A stretch of DNA of 11,681 nucleotides from Pseudomonadota bacterium. Lineage in GTDB: Bacteria > Pseudomonadota > Alphaproteobacteria > Rhizobiales > Xanthobacteraceae. Position 1 is the first letter of the stretch, and each line of letters begins with the position of its first letter. Under the pieces are notes generated by a model. That model made no database searches and was not told the origin of the DNA. It worked only from the letters and a program-made list of their open reading frames with translations. Below, piece by piece: positions 11,593 to 11,681 of this stretch. The stretch is taken from contig JAEXYA010000043.1 in NCBI GenBank assembly GCA_023451825.1, forward strand, positions 1 through 11,681, read 5' to 3'. The position numbers and the translations under genes are program-made.

Positions 11593-11681
11593 CCCTCCCC
11601 CAAGCCGCAAAGCGGCGCAGCGGGGAGGGTGGATCGAAGCGAGCGTTCAGCGAGCTTCGAGACGGGTGGGGTCTATCCCCA
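11593..11681. repeat. CCCTCCCC...GGGGAGGG palindromic repeat after lysA, running off the window
   Basis: The first hairpin has CCCTCCCC (11593-11600) paired with GGGGAGGG (11622-11629), with a nested GCCGC-AAA-GCGGC (11604-11616). It is followed by a second dyad, TCGAAGC (11634-11640) against GCTTCGA (11654-11660). No T-tract follows the first hairpin on the plus strand. It is a fourth distinct repeat type in the window, again just behind a gene end, and of a kind I recall from Bradyrhizobium-type intergenic regions. The right boundary is not visible. Confidence 0.65.

Noticed and set aside
10308..11603. A 431-codon open frame antisense to lysA
   Set aside because: It mirrors a fully conserved lysA; the product is rich in His, Arg, Asp and Gly, typical of antisense frames in GC-rich genes, with no recognisable motif.
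11593..11629. Intrinsic terminator for lysA
   Set aside because: The stem is strong, but no T-tract follows it on the plus strand, and the minus-strand reading is followed by A residues.

Overview
The window reads as an ordinary chromosomal stretch of a GC-rich alphaproteobacterium of the Bradyrhizobium / Rhodopseudomonas / Tardiphaga / Afipia group (Nitrobacteraceae). The reasons are the protein sequences (TlpA and ArgH look very like Bradyrhizobium proteins), two blocks I recall as typical of this family (adenosyltransferase-etfB-etfA-hbd, and tlpA divergent from argH-lipoprotein-lysA), and several families of intergenic palindromes of the kind found throughout these genomes. The placement rests on recognition by eye, not on a search.

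Left block (1-3578, all +): a PduO-type cob(I)alamin adenosyltransferase, the electron transfer flavoprotein genes etfB and etfA (stop and start overlapping as TAATG), a cloverleaf-like palindromic repeat, a strong intrinsic terminator, then a 3-hydroxybutyryl-CoA dehydrogenase. Together they suit acyl-CoA oxidation: ETF collects electrons from acyl-CoA dehydrogenases, Hbd handles the 3-hydroxyacyl step, and the adenosyltransferase can supply coenzyme B12, for example to methylmalonyl-CoA mutase.

Middle block (3579-7694): small accessory genes separated by palindromic repeats. They are a rhodanese divergent from an FtrA/GlxA-type AraC regulator; a Tautomerase_2-type protein divergent from a LysR regulator, with overlapping promoter-like sequences and an inverted repeat between them; a probable 38-residue hydrophobic ORF joined to the tautomerase gene by an ATGA overlap; a YjfB-like motility protein; and a DUF1428 (YbaA-like) protein.

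Right block (7695-11681): tlpA (membrane-anchored thioredoxin for cytochrome oxidase maturation) on the minus strand, divergent from argH (last step of arginine synthesis), an LptM-like small lipoprotein and lysA (last step of lysine synthesis). lptM-like and lysA are 5 bases apart.

The most notable feature is the relation between palindromic repeats and gene 3' ends. A roughly 90-base element (CCGTAGGGCGGATGAG...CTCATCCGCCCTACGG) occurs three times in 2.6 kb, and a sister element (GTAGGGTGGGC...GCCCACCCTAC) occurs once intact and once as a degenerate relic at the left edge. These elements encode the stop codons of the rhodanese, FtrA, LysR and 38-residue ORFs, and one ends exactly at the stop of tlpA. 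I found no CRISPR, RNA gene, insertion sequence, phage gene or defence system. No gene-free stretch exceeds 300 bases.
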